Shown: positions 5,953-8,282 of the stretch, in pieces
Numbering within the stretch: position 1 is the stretch's first letter
How the letters are laid out: each line of letters begins with the position of its first letter
Source of the DNA: Phycisphaerales bacterium
GTDB taxonomy: Bacteria > Planctomycetota > Phycisphaerae > Tepidisphaerales > Tepidisphaeraceae
NCBI GenBank assembly: GCA_028288945.1
Contig: JAQGHH010000023.1
Coordinates: 1 to 8,282, forward strand
DNA length: 8,282 nt
Direction of reading: 5' to 3'
Notes under the pieces: generated by a model
Database searches by the model: none
What the model was told of the DNA's origin: nothing
What the model saw: the letters and a program-made list of their open reading frames with translations, nothing else
Position numbers and translations under genes: made by a program

Positions 5953-8282
5953 ATGGCGAATTTTGGACAGTACGAAGTTCTCGAGGCGGTCCACCTTGCC
6001 CCGGCGGGCTCGCTCTCGCGCGCACGCCGCGTGGACGGGCAACGCGGGCTCTACGCGATCAAACGGTTTTCTCCGCCGGTCGATGATCCCTCCGAGCCGC
6101 GCTGGGAAGTGCAGTCCTTCCTGGACCGCGCCAAGGCGCAGCAGCACCTCGCCGCCGGCGGCGCACGGCACTGGGCCCCGATCTACGACCTCGGATTCGA
6201 GCGTGAAGGCGCGTGGTACGCCACCGATTTTCACCCCCTCTCCGCCCAAAAGCTGATCGACGGCTGCGTCGAGATGAAGCCCGACATTCTGCGCCACGTC
6301 GTGGCCTCGATCGTGCAAGGGTTGAGCGAGCTCAAGTCTCTGCGCAACCGTGCCCACGGGAATCTCAAGCCCACCAATGTGCTGTTTGCCGGGCGCGATC
6401 TGACCGGCGCTCGCGTGCTGCTCACGGACCTCGCCTCCAACGCGCAGGCCACGAAATCCGGCGAGGCGGGCGACCTCCACGCGCTGGGCGAATTGATCTA
6501 TGCGTTGATGTTCTACCGGCGGCCGTCGCCCGACTCCTGGCCGCTGCCTTTTACGCCGCAATGGGAGCAGCTCGGCCGGCACGGCGAAGCGTGGCGGGAG
6601 CTGTGCAGCGACCTGCTGAACCCAATGCCCGCCGCCCGCCCCCCGCTGGTCCAAATCGCCCGGCGGCTGCAAAACATGCGGCAGCCGCGGAAATTCCCCG
6701 TCCGGCGGTTGCTCGCGGCCGTGGCGGTGCCGGTCATACTCCTCGCAGGCGCAGTGGCAACGCTTTCATACCTCGACCACGGCGCGCGCAAGCAGTTCTG
6801 CCAGGCGAAGCATGACTGGTTCGGCCAGTTCGCCCGCGCGATCGCCGACCCCGGCCGCCGCTCGCACTGGAGCACGGACAAGGATCTGAAGCGCGTCCTC
6901 GACGAAGTGCCGCTCGATCGGATTAACGCCGTCGATTGCGACCGGGCCAACCCCATTCGTTACAGCCTCAAGGACTACCAGGCCGTCCGTGAAGCAAACC
7001 TCACGATCAACCAGGTGCAACGCGATCTAATGGCACGGTGGCCGACCCTGGCACGCGCCGGGGACCTGCGCCATAAATTCGAAGACCGCGGCTGGTCGCA
7101 GCCGGCGTGGTTCCTGGGAAAGCGGATCGACGACCTCCGTCCCGTACCCGGCGCGGACGTCGCGAAGGCCGTCGATCGGCTGCTCCTTCTGTCGCCCCAT
7201 ATCGAGTCGGGGCTCGCGCTGGCGGATTCGGATTGGAAGCAATTTTCCGAGCGTTTGAAGCAGATCCAATCGGCCCACGATCCCGTGCTCGACGCCCTGG
7301 CCGGCGTGCTCCGGCGCTCGGCGGCGTCCGCCGTGCGTCTCGAGGACGGCGGGTTCCAAGGCCTCGACGAAGCCCATCAGGACGGCCAACTCGCCGACCG
7401 GCTTGCCGAGGCCCTCAACACCACCTGGCCGACGAACGTTGACCGTGAACGCCTCGACTTGGAAATAAAGCGGGCCATCGACCCCGCCCACGCGAAGAAG
7501 GCGGATGTGGATAAATGGCTGGCACTCGTCGCACTCAACGCATTCCGCCCCGGCGAAGCACGGACGGCCGCCGAGGCCTTGCGCAAGAGGCTCAACGAAA
7601 CCGCCGACCTCGTCACCCATTCCCACATCAGCGCCGACGAGACCGCGGCCTTCAACACCGAGCGCCGCACCGCCACGACCGCGATCATCGAGTTCGAGCA
7701 GTTGCCCGTCACTCAGCACACGCTCCACGAAGGCGCCTTCGCCCGCAAGCGCGACGAGTTGCAAAACCGCATCGACGCCCTCCGCAAGTTCTATCACCCC
7801 GAAGGCCCCGAGGACTGGCTCAAGACCCTCCCGGCGGTCGCCACCTCGTCCGACAAAATCAACGCCTACTGGGAAGCCTGGCGTCGCGTCCTCCGCGGCA
7901 GCGTCGCGGAGATGAACAAGGACCACAAGGCATTCCTCACCTACCAGCAGGGCACCGAGCGTCTTCGCGGCGTGCTCGTTGCGGTGGACCAGGGGTTCGC
8001 GCCGCCTCCCTCCCTCCCCGACGCCGCCTTCTCCGCCGCCGCCCGCAAACGCCGCGAAATGGCGATGGAAATGCTCCTCCCGCTGATTGACCCGCGCGAC
8101 CCGAAGTTCGATGCCGATGCGCTCAAGACCGCGCGGACGGCGTACTCCGAATGGTCGCAAAACCTCATCGCCCTCAGCGGCGATTTCCCGATCAACAAAG
8201 ACCTCCTCACCCTGGACGACCGCCCCGACGAAAAGTGGAAGCAAAAGGCCCCCGATTTCTGGGCCGACCCGGCGGTGCAGGC
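5953..8282 (+). CDS. membrane-anchored protein kinase homologue, probable pseudokinase, cut by the right edge
   Basis: The frame opens at ATG 5953, directly after an in-frame TAA (5947-5949), and runs off the window (776 codons visible). A weak AGGG (5940-5943) precedes it. Residues about 7-240 form a Ser/Thr-kinase-like fold: the VAIK-type lysine is in YAIKRF (Lys37), the catalytic-loop motif reads AHGNLKPTNVLF (His135, Asn137, Lys139, Asn142), the DFG motif reads DLA (Asp159) and the helix-F motif is GDLHALGELIYAL (Asp174). The glycine-rich loop is not recognisable. The catalytic-base Asp is Asn137, which predicts loss of phosphotransfer though ATP binding may remain. A basic stretch (RKFPVRR, 246-252) precedes one membrane helix (about 253-274), so the kinase part should be cytoplasmic and the remaining 500 or more residues extracytoplasmic. 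That part is helical, charged and rich in Trp, with no family I recognise. Eukaryote-like kinases with this layout are common in Planctomycetota. Confidence 0.85.
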   Translation, partial: MANFGQYEVLEAVHLAPAGSLSRARRVDGQRGLYAIKRFSPPVDDPSEPRWEVQSFLDRAKAQQHLAAGGARHWAPIYDLGFEREGAWYATDFHPLSAQKLIDGCVEMKPDILRHVVASIVQGLSELKSLRNRAHGNLKPTNVLFAGRDLTGARVLLTDLASNAQATKSGEAGDLHALGELIYALMFYRRPSPDSWPLPFTPQWEQLGRHGEAWRELCSDLLNPMPAARPPLVQIARRLQNMRQPRKFPVRRLLAAVAVPVILLAGAVATLSYLDHGARKQFCQAKHDWFGQFARAIADPGRRSHWSTDKDLKRVLDEVPLDRINAVDCDRANPIRYSLKDYQAVREANLTINQVQRDLMARWPTLARAGDLRHKFEDRGWSQPAWFLGKRIDDLRPVPGADVAKAVDRLLLLSPHIESGLALADSDWKQFSERLKQIQSAHDPVLDALAGVLRRSAASAVRLEDGGFQGLDEAHQDGQLADRLAEALNTTWPTNVDRERLDLEIKRAIDPAHAKKADVDKWLALVALNAFRPGEARTAAEALRKRLNETADLVTHSHISADETAAFNTERRTATTAIIEFEQLPVTQHTLHEGAFARKRDELQNRIDALRKFYHPEGPEDWLKTLPAVATSSDKINAYWEAWRRVLRGSVAEMNKDHKAFLTYQQGTERLRGVLVAVDQGFAPPPSLPDAAFSAAARKRREMAMEMLLPLIDPRDPKFDADALKTARTAYSEWSQNLIALSGDFPINKDLLTLDDRPDEKWKQKAPDFWADPAVQ

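Noticed and set aside
5881..6672. Open minus-strand frame of 263 codons opposite the kinase domain
   Set aside because: The plus strand here encodes the kinase motifs in order; the minus product has no recognisable motif and would crowd the divergent promoter region.
7027..8244. Open minus-strand frame of about 400 codons opposite the kinase-like gene
   Set aside because: It is a shadow of strong C-ending third-position codon use in the plus-strand gene; its translation is Gly/Arg/Val-rich with no recognisable domain, while the plus frame continues the kinase-like protein without a stop.
1..8282. CRISPR array, tRNA/rRNA, insertion sequence or phage genes
   Set aside because: No spaced direct repeats, cloverleaf-like sequence, transposase motif or phage structural gene was seen on reading both strands.

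Overview
The window is a high-GC bacterial chromosome segment, densely coded on both strands with no mobile element, RNA gene or CRISPR array that I can see. The mix of genes suggests an uncultured planctomycete-like bacterium (Planctomycetota, perhaps Phycisphaerae): a FIST sensor next to a hybrid histidine kinase, a eukaryote-type kinase-like protein with a transmembrane anchor and a very large C-terminal part, a CxxCxxCC-family protein, and a tail-anchored zinc-ribbon protein. The taxon is an inference from gene content and composition, not from a marker gene.

Layout. (1) Positions 1-200, minus strand: the start of a small membrane protein that runs off the left edge. (2) 201-448: an intergenic stretch between divergent genes. 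(3) 449-3275, plus strand: a two-gene signalling unit, a FIST-domain protein (388 aa) whose end overlaps by 47 bases the start of a GAF-like/HisKA/HATPase/receiver hybrid histidine kinase (568 aa), closed by an 8-bp hairpin on the stop codon. (4) 3383-4033, plus: a DUF421 (YetF/YcaP-like) membrane protein. (5) 4061-4603, plus: a YkgJ-type cysteine-cluster protein, possibly translated from a leaderless mRNA. (6) 4604-4685: a convergent gap carrying a long inverted repeat. (7) 4686-5792, minus: a double zinc-ribbon, C-terminally anchored membrane protein. (8) 5793-5952: a divergent promoter region. (9) 5953 to the right edge, plus: a membrane-anchored protein kinase homologue whose catalytic Asp is replaced by Asn (HGN in place of HxD), so probably a pseudokinase, with at least 500 residues beyond the membrane segment that I cannot assign to a family.

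How the genes may work together. The FIST protein is most simply read as the ligand-binding input of the adjacent kinase, which has no transmembrane sensor of its own and carries its own receiver but no DNA-binding output; phosphate would have to pass to a partner encoded elsewhere. The other genes look like independent units. No established multi-gene defence, secretion or metabolic system is visible. The most unusual candidates are the split FIST/kinase sensor and the divergent pair of membrane-anchored zinc-ribbon protein and pseudokinase.
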